Source: Dyadobacter fermentans
GTDB lineage: Bacteria > Bacteroidota > Bacteroidia > Cytophagales > Spirosomataceae
Length of the DNA: 53,503 nt
Direction: 5' to 3'
Assembly: GCF_019924045.1 (NCBI RefSeq)
Contig: NZ_JAHXBN010000029.1
Span: 1 to 53,503 of the forward strand
Below are positions 1 to 8,797 of the stretch, piece after piece. The position numbers and the translations under genes were made by a program. Below the pieces are notes generated by a model. The model made no database searches and was not told where the DNA came from. It was given only the letters and a program-made list of their open reading frames with translations. Each line of letters begins with the position of its first letter. Position 1 is the first letter of the stretch.

Positions 1-98
1 CGACGGCCGACCGCTGACCGCCGATTACCTTGGCCTTCGGTCTTATCATAGACCATAGCCTAAGGCACTCGGCGGTCAGTCGTCGGCCGTCTGTGGTC
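1..98. repeat. Intergenic inverted array of 7-nt units
   Basis: Left arm is four units GACGGCC, GACCGCT, GACCGCC, GATTACC at 2-29. Right arm is GGCGGTC, AGTCGTC, GGCCGTC, TGTGGTC at 71-98. The arms are near reverse complements, and the spacer (30-70) can pair further (TCGGTCT with AGACCAT). The array ends 5 nt from the uppP stop codon at 104-106, so it lies directly 3' of that gene and would form a long hairpin in its transcript. The window edge may cut the left end. The role is unknown; a terminator or 3' stabiliser is an inference. Confidence 0.75.
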
Positions 99-103
99 AA
101 TTT

Positions 104-880
104 TTAAACAACATCCAACTGGTAACCCGATGCGAGCAAACCGAGCAGGATCAGGCCGAGGATAATGCGGTAATAACCAAAAACTTTAAAACCGTATTTC
201 GTCAGGAAGCTGATGAAGAACTTGATCGCCAGCATAGCCACCACAAATGCGACCGCATTTCCGATTAGCAAGGTCTGAATGTCTTCTTTTTGAATCGTAT
301 CGTAAGTTTTCAGCAGCTTGTACCCTCCTGCGGCGGCCATGGTAGGCACTGCCAGGAAGAACGAGAATTCAGCAGCCTGTTTTCTCGACAAGCCATTGAG
401 CATCCCACCGATGATCGTCGAAGCCGAACGCGAAACGCCCGGTATCATCGCTATACACTGGAAAAAGCCGATTTTCAATGCGGTCGGAAAGGTAATCACC
501 TTCTCACGGGTATCGTTCGCAATGCGGTCGATGAAAATCAGTACAAAACCCCCGAGGAGCAACGAGATCGACACTACCCACACGTTTTCGAGCAACGCGT
601 CGATGAAATCGTTCAGCAGGAAGCCAATGACAGCCGCCGGCAGAAATGCCACGAAAAGTTTGAAATAGAAATCGGTAGTCTGGAAAAAACGCTTCCAGTA
701 AAGTACGAGTACGGAAAGTATAGCCCCGAACTGGATATTGACCGTGAACATCTTGGTGAATTCCAGATGGCTGATCCCCATGAACGAGGAGGCTATGATC
801 ATATGCCCGGTAGAAGAGATGGGCAAAAACTCGGTAATTCCTTCAACAATTGCTAGAATGATCGCCTGCCAGATACTCAT
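104..880 (-). CDS. uppP: Undecaprenyl-diphosphatase (BacA/UppP family)
   Basis: Integral membrane phosphatase that turns undecaprenyl diphosphate into the monophosphate, recycling the lipid carrier for peptidoglycan and other envelope glycans; family members also give bacitracin resistance. The 258-aa protein has the usual length and many hydrophobic helices. Both family signatures are visible: Glu13 with PISSTGH at 20-26, and PGVSRS at 147-152, which together form the catalytic site in the family. The start ATG overlaps the stop of the upstream DUF3098 gene by 4 bp (ATGA), so the two are translationally coupled. A repeat-built hairpin lies just downstream. Confidence 0.96.
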   Translation of the reverse strand: MSIWQAIILAIVEGITEFLPISSTGHMIIASSFMGISHLEFTKMFTVNIQFGAILSVLVLYWKRFFQTTDFYFKLFVAFLPAAVIGFLLNDFIDALLENVWVVSISLLLGGFVLIFIDRIANDTREKVITFPTALKIGFFQCIAMIPGVSRSASTIIGGMLNGLSRKQAAEFSFFLAVPTMAAAGGYKLLKTYDTIQKEDIQTLLIGNAVAFVVAMLAIKFFISFLTKYGFKVFGYYRIILGLILLGLLASGYQLDVV

Positions 881-1092
881 GAATTAGCGGGTTTACGGAG
901 GATCGCCCAGAACTCGATGATGAAGCCCGCAATGGTAATAATGGGGCCGAGGGTCAGGCCCAAGAAGCCGAAACCAAACTCTTCGCTATCGAAGGTCATG
1001 ATCAGGAAGCCTGCGAGGATCACCGCGATACCGACCAGCATCATCACATAATTGGATGATGAAAATGGAAGTTCATTTTTTGAAGTACTCAT
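877..1092 (-). CDS. DUF3098 small membrane protein
   Basis: A 71-aa protein with two predicted membrane helices (about residues 15-35 and 42-64) and short polar ends. It matches the small Bacteroidota family DUF3098, which has no known function. It sits between ftsX (79 bp upstream) and uppP (4-bp overlap downstream), an arrangement I recall from related genomes; this suggests an envelope or division-linked role, but that is inference from context only. Confidence 0.8.
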   Translation of the reverse strand: MSTSKNELPFSSSNYVMMLVGIAVILAGFLIMTFDSEEFGFGFLGLTLGPIITIAGFIIEFWAILRKPANS

Positions 1093-1171
1093 AACGTTTA
1101 TTTATCGGTTACTGTTCTAAAATGTCTGAAAGAGGAATGAGCGGGCCGCGCGGGCCTCTGCATGAGACAAA

Positions 1172-2050
1172 TCAATAAAGATCGTCGAGCGCCATGCGCA
1201 GGTAACGCGCGAGCGACTGGTAGGTGCTCGCTATGCCGATGGCAATGCCGAGGCCCAGCACCGAAGCAATGAGGATCACGATCTTGTCGTACTCCTGTAA
1301 TAGCGCAAGCCCTTCCACATTACGGATCGCCAGTTGTTGTAAGGCGATCAGCAGGATCGCAGCGATAACACCGCCGATAAGTCCCTGAATGGCGCCGCGC
1401 ATCACGTAGGGTCTCTGGATAAAACCATTGGTAGCACCCACGAGCTGCATACTGCGGATCAGGAAGCGCTGTGAGTAAATGGCCAGTTTGATGGTGTTGT
1501 TAACCAGCAATACGATGATAATCAGCATGATTAATGCAAAGCTTGCCAGTACGATGTAAATCTTCGTTACGTTCCGGTTGATATTGTCGGCCAGATCTTC
1601 CTGATACACTACCTCATACACACCCTTCACCTGGTCCAGGTCTTTCTTGATCTGTTGCAGCTTGGCCTCTTCAAAATAGTCCTCCTGGATTTTCACCCGG
1701 TAGCTGTCGCGTAATGGGTTTTCACCGAGAAAAGAGCCAAAGTCCTCCTTCGTACCTTCGATGAATTCTTTGGCGGCTTCTTCTTTTGAAACGAATGTAA
1801 TGGCTTTTGTTTCAGCGGATTTCAGGACAAATGGCTTTGCCTGGATAATGTGGAGGATCGAATCCTGTCCGGCTTTGGAGACTTGCTTGTCGATAAACAC
1901 CCGCACCTCGATGTTCTGGCGAATAATGGAAACCAGTTTTTTGGATTGGATCACCAGGAGTCCGCAAAAACCGATCAGAAACAAGGCAGCCGTAAGGCTC
2001 ATGACGATCATTGCGTTGGGGTAACTCCCGATCTTCTTTTTTTTAGGCAT
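1172..2050 (-). CDS. ftsX: Cell division protein FtsX (ABC-type permease)
   Basis: Membrane partner of the FtsE ATPase; in the family the FtsEX complex transmits ATP hydrolysis to periplasmic peptidoglycan hydrolases at the septum. The 292-aa protein has the expected topology: a short basic cytoplasmic N-terminus (MPKKKK), a first helix near residues 14-36, a periplasmic domain to about 160, then three C-terminal helices (about 163-187, 215-240, 258-280). The length is usual. No ftsE is next to it; ftsX instead heads a minus-strand run with the DUF3098 gene and uppP. Its upstream neighbour, 128 bp away, is the bifunctional nuclease gene. Confidence 0.92.
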   Translation of the reverse strand: MPKKKKIGSYPNAMIVMSLTAALFLIGFCGLLVIQSKKLVSIIRQNIEVRVFIDKQVSKAGQDSILHIIQAKPFVLKSAETKAITFVSKEEAAKEFIEGTKEDFGSFLGENPLRDSYRVKIQEDYFEEAKLQQIKKDLDQVKGVYEVVYQEDLADNINRNVTKIYIVLASFALIMLIIIVLLVNNTIKLAIYSQRFLIRSMQLVGATNGFIQRPYVMRGAIQGLIGGVIAAILLIALQQLAIRNVEGLALLQEYDKIVILIASVLGLGIAIGIASTYQSLARYLRMALDDLY

Positions 2051-2178
2051 AACAGCGTAGGATTTCGCTCGTCGTTGGTTCTGTTTTTGGAATACGACCC
2101 GGGCAAAAATAAGGATTAAAATTTCAAAACAGCCCTTTTGGGGACAATCCTTAACTATTTTTAACTATAAAGGCGGTT

Positions 2179-2772
2179 TTAGTTCCTTCTTCCCATTTCG
2201 TCGCGGATCTTCGCGGCCTTCTCGTAGTCTTCTTTCGAAAGGGCGTCGTCGAGCATGCGTTGCAGCTCGTCGTAGGTAAGGTCGCGGAGCGAATCCTTTG
2301 AGCCGGAAGGACGGATAGTTTCACGAACGGCATCCTCGTCCTCATCTTCTTCCTCCGTTACTGAGCTGGAAACGATACCTGCTTCGGACAGGATGGTTTC
2401 GTAGGTGTAAATAGGAATGTCGAAACGAAGGCCGATCGCGATCGCGTCCGACGGGCGGGCGTCGATCTCTACTTCACGAAGATTGTCGGTACAAACGATT
2501 TTGGCGTAGAAAATGCCCTCTTTGAGATCGGAAATGACGATCTCTTTCAATGTATAATTCATGCCGTCGGCGAACGATTTGAAGAGATCGTGCGTCATCG
2601 GGCGGTTGGGTACTATGTTTTCAATCTGGACGGCAATGGCTTGTGCTTCGAATACGCCAATAATAATGGGCAGCCTGCGGTTGCCTAGTTCTTCTCCAAG
2701 TACCAATGCAAACGAACCGGCTTGGGATTGGCTTGGTGAAAGCCCCAGAATTTCTAACTTAATTTTTTTCAC
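2179..2772 (-). CDS. Bifunctional nuclease family protein (DUF151) with C-terminal UVR motif
   Basis: The N-terminal part (about residues 1-135) matches the DUF151/BFN domain, whose plant and bacterial members have been reported to cleave RNA and DNA; activity here is inferred. An acidic linker (EEEDEDED) leads to a C-terminal UVR-type helical pair (LDDALSKEDYEKAAKIRDEM), as in UvrB/UvrC and Clp adaptors. I place the start at the GTG at 2772-2770 (VKKIKLEILGL), where family similarity begins; an in-frame ATG at 2841 would add 23 unrelated residues. The protein is then 197 aa. It lies downstream of etfBA behind a terminator and upstream of ftsX. Confidence 0.85.
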   Translation of the reverse strand: MKKIKLEILGLSPSQSQAGSFALVLGEELGNRRLPIIIGVFEAQAIAVQIENIVPNRPMTHDLFKSFADGMNYTLKEIVISDLKEGIFYAKIVCTDNLREVEIDARPSDAIAIGLRFDIPIYTYETILSEAGIVSSSVTEEEDEDEDAVRETIRPSGSKDSLRDLTYDELQRMLDDALSKEDYEKAAKIRDEMGRRN

Positions 2773-2918
2773 GTTTAAATTAAATGCGCAAATGGTTAAC
2801 AGTCGTGGTGAATGGTCTTTGGGCTGATTCTTGATTTTCAACGAATTAACAAGTAAACCCTTTAAAGTGTTCCTGTTTGAAAAGCGCCATTGGCGGGATC
2901 AAAGGTGCAAAAATAAAT

Positions 2919-2952
2919 AACCCTTACTGCATAAAAAAATGCTGTAAGGGTT
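2919..2952 (-). terminator. Probable intrinsic terminator of etfB-etfA
   Basis: AACCCTTAC and GTAAGGGTT form a 9-bp stem, extended by GCA/TGC after one mismatch, around an A-rich loop. On the minus strand the hairpin is followed by ATTTATTTTT, giving the U-rich tail of a rho-independent terminator. It separates etfA from the bifunctional nuclease gene. Confidence 0.75.
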
Positions 2953-3067
2953 AAGATTCGGCGCCTGCTGGCAGGGCGAAAACCAAAAAGGGTTAATCAA
3001 TTGATTTTAAGACTCTTTTTGGTGCCTTGTTATTTCAATGAATTTGAAAAAAAGAGCCTTGAAGCCA

Positions 3068-4042
3068 CTATTTGAGGCTTTTTGCCGCCTCCGTCAGCTT
3101 AGGCAGTATTTCAAAAACATCCCCCACGATACCATAGTCGGCCGCTTTGAAGAACGGAGCTTCCGGATCTTTGTTGATCACGACAATGCATTTGGAGCCG
3201 TTTACGCCTGCCAGGTGCTGGATCGCGCCGGAAATGCCACAGGCGATGTAGAGGTTCGGAGCCACTTTAATACCGGTCTGCCCGATGTGCTCATGGTGTG
3301 GGCGCCAGTCGAGGTCGGAAACGGGCTTGGAACAGCCGGTTGCCGCGCCCAATGCCTTGGCGAGGTCGATCAGCGGCTGCCAATGCTCAGGGCCTTTCAT
3401 ACCGCGTCCGCCGGATACGATAATCTCGGCTTCGGTAAGCGACAGTTCAGAATCCGCCTTCTCGACACTCACGACACTTGCCGTGAAATCACTGTCACGC
3501 AATGCAGGTTGAAAAGCTTCTACCGCTGCATTACCGCCCGACAGAGTAGCCTCATCGATTTCCACCGCATTCTTGCGAACGACTAATACCTTAATATCCG
3601 ACTTGATTTCCGTCGTGGCGAATGCCTTACCGGTGAAAATACTCCGTGTAACTTTGAAACCACCGTCGGTTTCGGGCAATGCCGTCACGCCGGAGACGAT
3701 GCCTGCTTTCAGCTTTGCGGCCGCGCGGGCTGCCATGGCATCGCCGAGGCCGGATTTGGAGAGGATGATGATTTTACTGCCTTCCTGCGCAGCCGCCTGC
3801 ACGAGCGCATCCGCGTAGGCGAGGCTGTTTTCGTGTTCCAGTTTGGCATCGGCGGCATGGAGCACCTTGGCGGCACCATATTGCCCGGCCTTTTCAAGTT
3901 CTGCATTATCGGCTTTGCCCAATGCAAGTACTACGGCCTGGCCGCCGGTTTTTTCCGCTACTTTGGCACCGTAAGCCACGGCTTCGAGTGATGTTTTCTT
4001 AATGGAACCGTTATCGAGTTCTACATATATAAGGACTGACAT
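3068..4042 (-). CDS. etfA: Electron transfer flavoprotein subunit alpha
   Basis: FAD-binding subunit of the ETF heterodimer, which collects electrons from acyl-CoA and other dehydrogenases and passes them to the quinone pool. The 324-aa protein has normal length. Its N-terminal half is the ETF fold; the C-terminal FAD domain shows the signature run [12 protein letters not shown], then [19 protein letters not shown] and [10 protein letters not shown], which contact FAD in the family. It follows etfB by 37 bp on the same strand, so both subunits are cotranscribed. The hairpin at 2919-2952 ends the unit. Confidence 0.97.
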   Translation of the reverse strand: MSVLIYVELDNGSIKKTSLEAVAYGAKVAEKTGGQAVVLALGKADNAELEKAGQYGAAKVLHAADAKLEHENSLAYADALVQAAAQEGSKIIILSKSGLGDAMAARAAAKLKAGIVSGVTALPETDGGFKVTRSIFTGKAFATTEIKSDIKVLVVRKNAVEIDEATLSGGNAAVEAFQPALRDSDFTASVVSVEKADSELSLTEAEIIVSGGRGMKGPEHWQPLIDLAKALGAATGCSKPVSDLDWRPHHEHIGQTGIKVAPNLYIACGISGAIQHLAGVNGSKCIVVINKDPEAPFFKAADYGIVGDVFEILPKLTEAAKSLK

Positions 4043-4079
4043 GATCGTTTTCGTTTGAATGTGAAAAATAAGCCGCGCA

Positions 4080-4817
4080 TTACAGCACTTTGGCCTCGGT
4101 TTGCAGCAATTTGATAAGCGTTTCCGCTTCGCTGGCCGGGATCATTTTGCAGGCACCTTTCGGAGCGGGCAGCTGATACGTCTGCGGTACTGTCATATCG
4201 TCGACGGAAACGGGTTCCACCACATTCAATGGTTTGGTGCGGGCCGTCATAATGCCACGCATATTCGGGATTTTCCACTCGGCGATTGGTTCCTGGCAAC
4301 CTAAAACCAGGGGCAGCGGCGCTTTGAGCACCTCTTTGCCGCCGTCGATCTCACGGGTGATCGTTGCATTGGTGCCTTCCAGATCGAGCTTCATGACCGG
4401 CGAATAGGAGGGGATACCCAGCATTTCACCTACCAGCCCGTGTACTACGCCGCTGTTGTAATCAATCGACTCGCGGCCCATCAGAATGAGGTCATAGCTG
4501 TTTTGGCTGGCGATGTGCGCGATTTGAGCCGCTACGAAATAAGAGTCCTGCGGATCGGCATTCACACGGATCGCGTCGTCGGCACCGATCGCGAGCGCTT
4601 TGCGGATCTGCGGCTCGGCGTCGGCTTCGCCCACGTGCAACACGGTAAGGTTACCCCCGGATTGCTCTTTCAGCTCCACGCCGCGGGCGAGCGCGTAGTC
4701 GTCGTAAGGACCGATAATGAACTGCACACCGTTTTTATTCAGTTTGGTGTCGTTGTCGGTGAAGCTTATCTTGGCGGTTGTATCGGGCACATTAGTTATA
4801 CAAACGAGTATTTTCAT
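4080..4817 (-). CDS. etfB: Electron transfer flavoprotein subunit beta
   Basis: AMP-binding beta subunit of ETF, partner of the downstream etfA product. The 245-aa length and the pattern MKILVCITNVPDTTAKI at the N-terminus, DDYALARGVELKEQ near residue 40 and the GRESIDYNSGVVHGLVGEMLG segment near 115-135 are typical. It is the first gene of a two-gene operon; a Bacteroidota-type promoter candidate lies 51-81 nt upstream (4868-4898). Transcription is divergent from the TPR gene at 4912. Confidence 0.97.
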   Translation of the reverse strand: MKILVCITNVPDTTAKISFTDNDTKLNKNGVQFIIGPYDDYALARGVELKEQSGGNLTVLHVGEADAEPQIRKALAIGADDAIRVNADPQDSYFVAAQIAHIASQNSYDLILMGRESIDYNSGVVHGLVGEMLGIPSYSPVMKLDLEGTNATITREIDGGKEVLKAPLPLVLGCQEPIAEWKIPNMRGIMTARTKPLNVVEPVSVDDMTVPQTYQLPAPKGACKMIPASEAETLIKLLQTEAKVL

Positions 4818-4867
4818 GATGGTATGGTTACTTATCTTTACGTTTGATGAGAATAACTTTACCCGGG

Positions 4868-4898
4868 CAAATTAAGGGAAAAGTAAATAGTATGCAAG
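4868..4898 (-). promoter_or_regulatory. Candidate promoter for etfB-etfA
   Basis: Read on the minus strand, TTAATTTG (4875-4868) has one mismatch to the Bacteroidota -7 consensus TANNTTTG. It is preceded after exactly 19 nt by CTTG (4898-4895), one mismatch from the -33 TTTG. The spacing is canonical and the position suits etfB. Sequence match only. Confidence 0.4.
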
Positions 4899-4911
4899 CA
4901 TAATAATATCG

Positions 4912-5238
4912 ATGAATAACTCCTTACTCGCCAATTTACTCGCTTTTTACGAAGAAGACCCGGCCGACCCGTTCAATGCCTACGCACTGGCGATCGAATA
5001 TTCCAAGTCAGATCTGAAAGAAGCGGAACGCTTTTTCGATATGCTCCTCGAAAAACATCCCGATTATCTGCCGACTTATTACCACGCTGGCGCATTTTTT
5101 GCTGCATTGGAAAAAGTGGAAAAAGCTGAGGGAATTTATCAGAAGGGAGTGGAACTGGCACTGACTCAGAAGAATGCCAAAACACACCGCGAATTACTTT
5201 CGGCTTACAATAATTTCAAGGATGAACTGGATGACTGA
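4912..5238 (+). CDS. Small tetratricopeptide-repeat protein
   Basis: A 108-aa protein made of two to three TPR-like helical pairs: AYALAIEYSKSDLKEAERFFDML near residues 23-45, the pair from PTYYHAGAFFAALEKVEKAE to IYQKGVELA near 54-83, and a third C-terminal helix. There is no signal peptide, so it is probably a cytoplasmic binding or scaffold protein. Short TPR proteins of this kind are common in Bacteroidota with no assigned role. It is divergent from etfB and stands alone; the next plus-strand gene is about 150 bp away. Confidence 0.8.
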   Translation: MNNSLLANLLAFYEEDPADPFNAYALAIEYSKSDLKEAERFFDMLLEKHPDYLPTYYHAGAFFAALEKVEKAEGIYQKGVELALTQKNAKTHRELLSAYNNFKDELDD

Positions 5239-5390
5239 TCCGGCCCTGCGTGAGGCTTGCAGTTTTGCGGAAAATTGGCTATCTTTCATCAAGATCCTGC
5301 TCCACCGGGAATATCGCTCCTGTCATATCCCCTCTGCTCAGTCAAGATTTGTATTGTAGAAACTGCTGGTTTTAGAGCAGAAAACTATTC

Positions 5391-5756
5391 ATGTTCATTA
5401 TGGAAAAAGAAGCATTCATCCCGCTTGTGGTAAAGTGGGCAAAATCGCACGGGTTCAAGGAAATCCAGGCTAATATGGAAGGGTATGAAACGCCCAAATC
5501 CTACGAAAGGGCGGCCGACAACACTCGTTTTACGCCCGACGTCACAGGCGTGAACATGTTCAACAGGCATTATCTGGAAGTTTGTATCAAAACCGACCAG
5601 ATGCGTGGACATATTTCCAAATGGAAGCTGCTCAGCGAGTTAGCGGGAATGAAAGGTGCGAAGCTGTATCTGATGGCTCCACGCGGGCACGTACGCTTCG
5701 CGCGGGAGGCCGTGGATCAGTACAACATTCCCGCGGAAGTCGTGAAGATAGATTGA
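5391..5756 (+). CDS. Small protein of unknown function, possible restriction-endonuclease-like fold
   Basis: A 121-aa protein I do not recognise. The start may be the ATG at 5391 or the one at 5400 (MEKEAF). The segment PDVTGVNMF...YLEVCIKTD, then a helix (SKWKLLSELAG) and a strand (KLYLMAPRGH), resembles the D...E-x-K layout and alternating fold of PD-(D/E)XK nucleases. However, Cys stands where the motif Lys is expected and a Lys lies two residues later, so activity is doubtful. The gene is followed within 3 nt by the 10-nt repeat array and faces the Gfo/Idh gene. The function is not established. Confidence 0.65.
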   Translation: MFIMEKEAFIPLVVKWAKSHGFKEIQANMEGYETPKSYERAADNTRFTPDVTGVNMFNRHYLEVCIKTDQMRGHISKWKLLSELAGMKGAKLYLMAPRGHVRFAREAVDQYNIPAEVVKID

Positions 5757-5758
5757 TA

Positions 5759-6005
5759 GTCATTTGTGGTCAGGTGTTGTCGGGAATAGTCAAGTGTGGT
5801 CAAGTGTGGTCAGGTATTGTCAGGAATAGTCAAGTGTGGTCAGGTATTGTCAGGAATAGTCATTTGTAGTCAAGTATGGTCAAAATAGTGAGAGATTTAT
5901 CCAAATGACGGTCCCTGACCATAAATGACAACACATGACAACACATGACAACACATGACAATACGTGACAATACATGACCACAACTGACCACCCCTGACC
6001 ACTTT
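5759..6005. repeat. Intergenic inverted array of 10-nt units between convergent genes
   Basis: Thirteen consecutive 10-nt units on the pattern GTCANNTNTN (for example GTCAAGTGTG, GTCAGGTATT, GTCAGGAATA) run from 5759 to 5888 without a phase slip. After a short spacer, ten units on the pattern TGACNANANN (TGACAACACA and similar) run from 5906 to 6005. The second arm is the reverse complement in type of the first. The array begins 3 nt after the stop of the 121-aa gene and reaches the stop of the Gfo/Idh gene, so it fills the gap. A transcript from either side would fold into a long imperfect hairpin. The same unit type recurs at 25181-25418. Confidence 0.9.
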
Positions 6006-7309
6006 TACACCTGCGGATATTTCCACTCGCCACGATAATTGCGGCTCAGTAGTTTGTTCGCTTCGTCGTCGCCGGGAATGATTTCTTTTTCGCCATCCCA
6101 AATAATGCTCCTTCCCAGTTTGTAGGAAAGCATCCCCAACAACGCCACATTCGTGGAGCGTTGTCCCACTTCAATTTCGCAGATCGGAGGTTTGGTACTT
6201 TTAATGGATTCCAGGAAGTTGGCCCAAAGCTGCTGGATATTCTGATCGTCGGGCTTGTTGAGCTGGGCATCCTGATGGATCACCGGTTTGTTCGGATTGG
6301 TTGGATAGAATGTCCAGCCGTCGAGCCAGCCCATGTGAAATGTGCCTTCGGTACCATAGAAATACACGCCCACGGCCTGATTAGGATGCGTTTTTTCGGC
6401 ATTGTTGGCCGCGAAATTGCGGTGTTCCCATTCCAGTGTGAAACCGTCGAAATCGTAGACCGCTACCTGGTGATCGGGCGCGTCGGTATTGTCCTGGCGG
6501 ATCGCACGGCCGCCGGTAGAGTACACTTTCTTCGGATATTTCTGCTCCGACCACCACAGTACCTGATCGAGCCAGTGAATACCCCAGTCGCCGAGCGTAC
6601 CGTTGGCAAAATTCAGGTAATTCCGGAAGCCTTTCGGGTGGATGGTCTTATTATAAGGAACTAACGGCGCCGGGCCGCAATAGAAATCCCAATCGAGGCC
6701 TTGCGGGGGTTCCGCGTCGGGCGTTTTCTGGCCCGGGCCACCTCCATAATGTACAAATGCACGCGCCATGCCGATTTTACCGGCCTTACCCGATTTCAGG
6801 AACTCCATTCCCGACACATTATGCGGGGACACACGCCTGTGCGTGCCCACCTGTACGATGCGCCCGTGCTTGCGCGTGGCATTCACCATCGCGCGGCCTT
6901 CCTTAATGGTATGTGAAATCGGTTTTTCTACATAAACGTGCGCGCCAGACTCAATCGCCGCAATGCAGCACAGTGCATGCCAGTGATCGGGCGTAGCTAC
7001 GATTACGATCTCCGGCTTTTCTTGGGCGAGCATTTCGCGGTAGTCTTTGTAGAGCTTCGGCTTGTCCGGGGTGAGTTTGGAAAAAACTTCGGAGCAGATT
7101 TTCAGCTGGTTCTGGTCCACATCACACAATGCTACTAGTTTCGATTCGCCCGCCTGGATGGCGCAGCGGAGGATATTCGTACCCCACCAGCCCGCGCCGA
7201 TGAGGGCAGTGCGATAGGGCGAGGCCCGTTTTAACGCGGTCAGCAATGGGAGCGAGGAGAATGCCGCACCCGCCAGCGCCGATTTTTCAATAAATTTTCT
7301 GCGATCCAT
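6005..7309 (-). CDS. Gfo/Idh/MocA family oxidoreductase with Tat-like leader
   Basis: NAD(P)-dependent oxidoreductase of the glucose-fructose oxidoreductase family, acting on sugars or inositol-like polyols; the substrate is not predictable. The 434-aa protein starts with MDRRKFIEKSALAG and a hydrophobic stretch, a twin-arginine-type export leader. The Rossmann motif GAGWWG is at 38-43 and the family EKP motif, with its catalytic-site Lys, at 128-130. The C-terminal domain is complete (GDWGIHWLDQVLWW, EGTFHMGWLDG). It follows the acetylxylan esterase-like gene by 27 bp, so the pair probably acts in external carbohydrate breakdown. The start ATG at 7309 is the natural start of the leader. Confidence 0.92.
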   Translation of the reverse strand: MDRRKFIEKSALAGAAFSSLPLLTALKRASPYRTALIGAGWWGTNILRCAIQAGESKLVALCDVDQNQLKICSEVFSKLTPDKPKLYKDYREMLAQEKPEIVIVATPDHWHALCCIAAIESGAHVYVEKPISHTIKEGRAMVNATRKHGRIVQVGTHRRVSPHNVSGMEFLKSGKAGKIGMARAFVHYGGGPGQKTPDAEPPQGLDWDFYCGPAPLVPYNKTIHPKGFRNYLNFANGTLGDWGIHWLDQVLWWSEQKYPKKVYSTGGRAIRQDNTDAPDHQVAVYDFDGFTLEWEHRNFAANNAEKTHPNQAVGVYFYGTEGTFHMGWLDGWTFYPTNPNKPVIHQDAQLNKPDDQNIQQLWANFLESIKSTKPPICEIEVGQRSTNVALLGMLSYKLGRSIIWDGEKEIIPGDDEANKLLSRNYRGEWKYPQV

Positions 7310-7336
7310 AAAAGGTATGTTCCGGTTTGGTTGAAA

Positions 7337-8635
7337 TTACTTGCCTTTGAGTTTGTCGATCAGCCAGTTGTTCATTGCGTCGCGTTCGTCGGAATAGGTC
7401 CAGTGGCCGGTGTCGAGGTACAGTTTCAGCTCTTTCGGGGCCGTGGTCACATTGTATGCGGCGTACATGGAAGTAGGCGGGCAGGTTTCGTCATTGAAAC
7501 CCCACATGTAAAGCCCCGGCGCTTTCACCCGTCGTGCGAAATTCACGACATCGTAATAGGATACTGTGGCCAGTTTTTCTTTCGTATTATTGGTTTTGAC
7601 ACCATTTTTATCAAAATAATGCGGCCATCCGCCTGCGCGGCCGTGCAGGTAGCCTGTTACATCGCTCAATGCGGGGTAGAATGCGCCAAGCCATTTCACA
7701 CGAGGGTCGAGGCCTGCTGTGATGATGGACAATGCACCACCCTGGCTTCCACCGGTTACCGCCAGGTTCTTGCCGTCGTATTGCGGCAGGCTGGTGAGGA
7801 AGTCGTTTGCCCGTACGCAGCCGAGGTATACGCGTTTGTAGTAAAATTTATCCTTATCGTCCAGATTATAAGCGGGATAGCCATTCAGTACCCCCTGGCC
7901 CATGTCAACATAAACGGACGGATCCATGATCACCGGAATGCCGTGGATGCCGATTTCAAGTGTGATAATGTCTTTATCCGCAGTAACTACATCCCCATAA
8001 TAGGCGCGCACACCGGCACCGGGTACGCGAAGCAGTGCAGGATATTTGCCTTCTTTTTTCGGAACACTCAGAATCCCGTACACACGCACGCCCGGACGAT
8101 TGTTTTGCAGGCTCAGATGATAAACATTCGTTTTTTCGGTGCAGCGATCGGGTAGCAAAGTCATCTTCGCATCCATCGGTACTGCTGCCAGTTCTTTCTT
8201 AGCATTATCCCAGTATGCGTCGAAATCCTCCGGATTTGCTACGGTCGGCTGTATTTTCAACGGATCGAAACCGGCGGTAGCCAGGCCGCGGAATTCTACG
8301 CCGTCGACGGTCGCCCAGGCAATGCAGCGCAGGAAACCGGCTGTTTTGAGTGTGCCGCCGTCCACGGTCAATGTACCGTTGGTGGCGGTTTTGGTTTCTT
8401 TAATGGTAGGGTCGAGCTTTTCCAGGCCGATCTCATACCGCACCTGTGCATTTTTGACCGGGTTGCCGTTGCGCAACACACTGATCATGAATTGTACTTT
8501 CTCCCCGGGTTTGTAGGTCCAGTCATCCCGGTCGGCGGTGACGATCACTTCGACAGGCCTGCGCGCGGGCTGCGCGTGGAGCGCAAGGAGAGTTATCCAA
8601 AAGAAGAGTTGAGTTAATAAAAGGCGATTTTTCAT
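7337..8635 (-). CDS. Secreted acetylxylan esterase-like alpha/beta hydrolase (AXE1 family)
   Basis: Predicted to remove acetyl groups from xylan or acetylated oligosaccharides (carbohydrate esterase family 7-like). The 432-aa protein has a Sec signal peptide (about 1-21, ending LHAQ), then an extra beta-sandwich-like N-terminal region (about 28-125), then the AXE1 catalytic domain. The nucleophile motif GGSQGG lies at 295-300 (Ser297); the other triad members fall in GFNDETCPP (Asp) and DTGHW (His). It is the first gene of a two-gene unit with the downstream Gfo/Idh gene and divergent from rluF. Confidence 0.9.
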   Translation of the reverse strand: MKNRLLLTQLFFWITLLALHAQPARRPVEVIVTADRDDWTYKPGEKVQFMISVLRNGNPVKNAQVRYEIGLEKLDPTIKETKTATNGTLTVDGGTLKTAGFLRCIAWATVDGVEFRGLATAGFDPLKIQPTVANPEDFDAYWDNAKKELAAVPMDAKMTLLPDRCTEKTNVYHLSLQNNRPGVRVYGILSVPKKEGKYPALLRVPGAGVRAYYGDVVTADKDIITLEIGIHGIPVIMDPSVYVDMGQGVLNGYPAYNLDDKDKFYYKRVYLGCVRANDFLTSLPQYDGKNLAVTGGSQGGALSIITAGLDPRVKWLGAFYPALSDVTGYLHGRAGGWPHYFDKNGVKTNNTKEKLATVSYYDVVNFARRVKAPGLYMWGFNDETCPPTSMYAAYNVTTAPKELKLYLDTGHWTYSDERDAMNNWLIDKLKGK

Positions 8636-8797
8636 AGACCGGCAATTTGTTCTATTTTGTGATCTGTTATTATAAGTATTGAAGAGGTAAAGGGTAAAAA
8701 CGCCCGAATCTTTATATGTAACCGCATTTTTTTTGCGATTTGAGTTAATTTGCCATTGGATATGCCGGTTGCGGCATTGGAAAAAGCATAGAAAGCA

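Noticed and set aside
3038..3586. Plus-strand open frame of 182 aa
   Set aside because: It lies opposite etfA, a strongly conserved gene on the minus strand, and its protein has no family pattern.
5759..6005. CRISPR array
   Set aside because: Units are only 10 nt with no unique spacers between them, and no cas gene is nearby.
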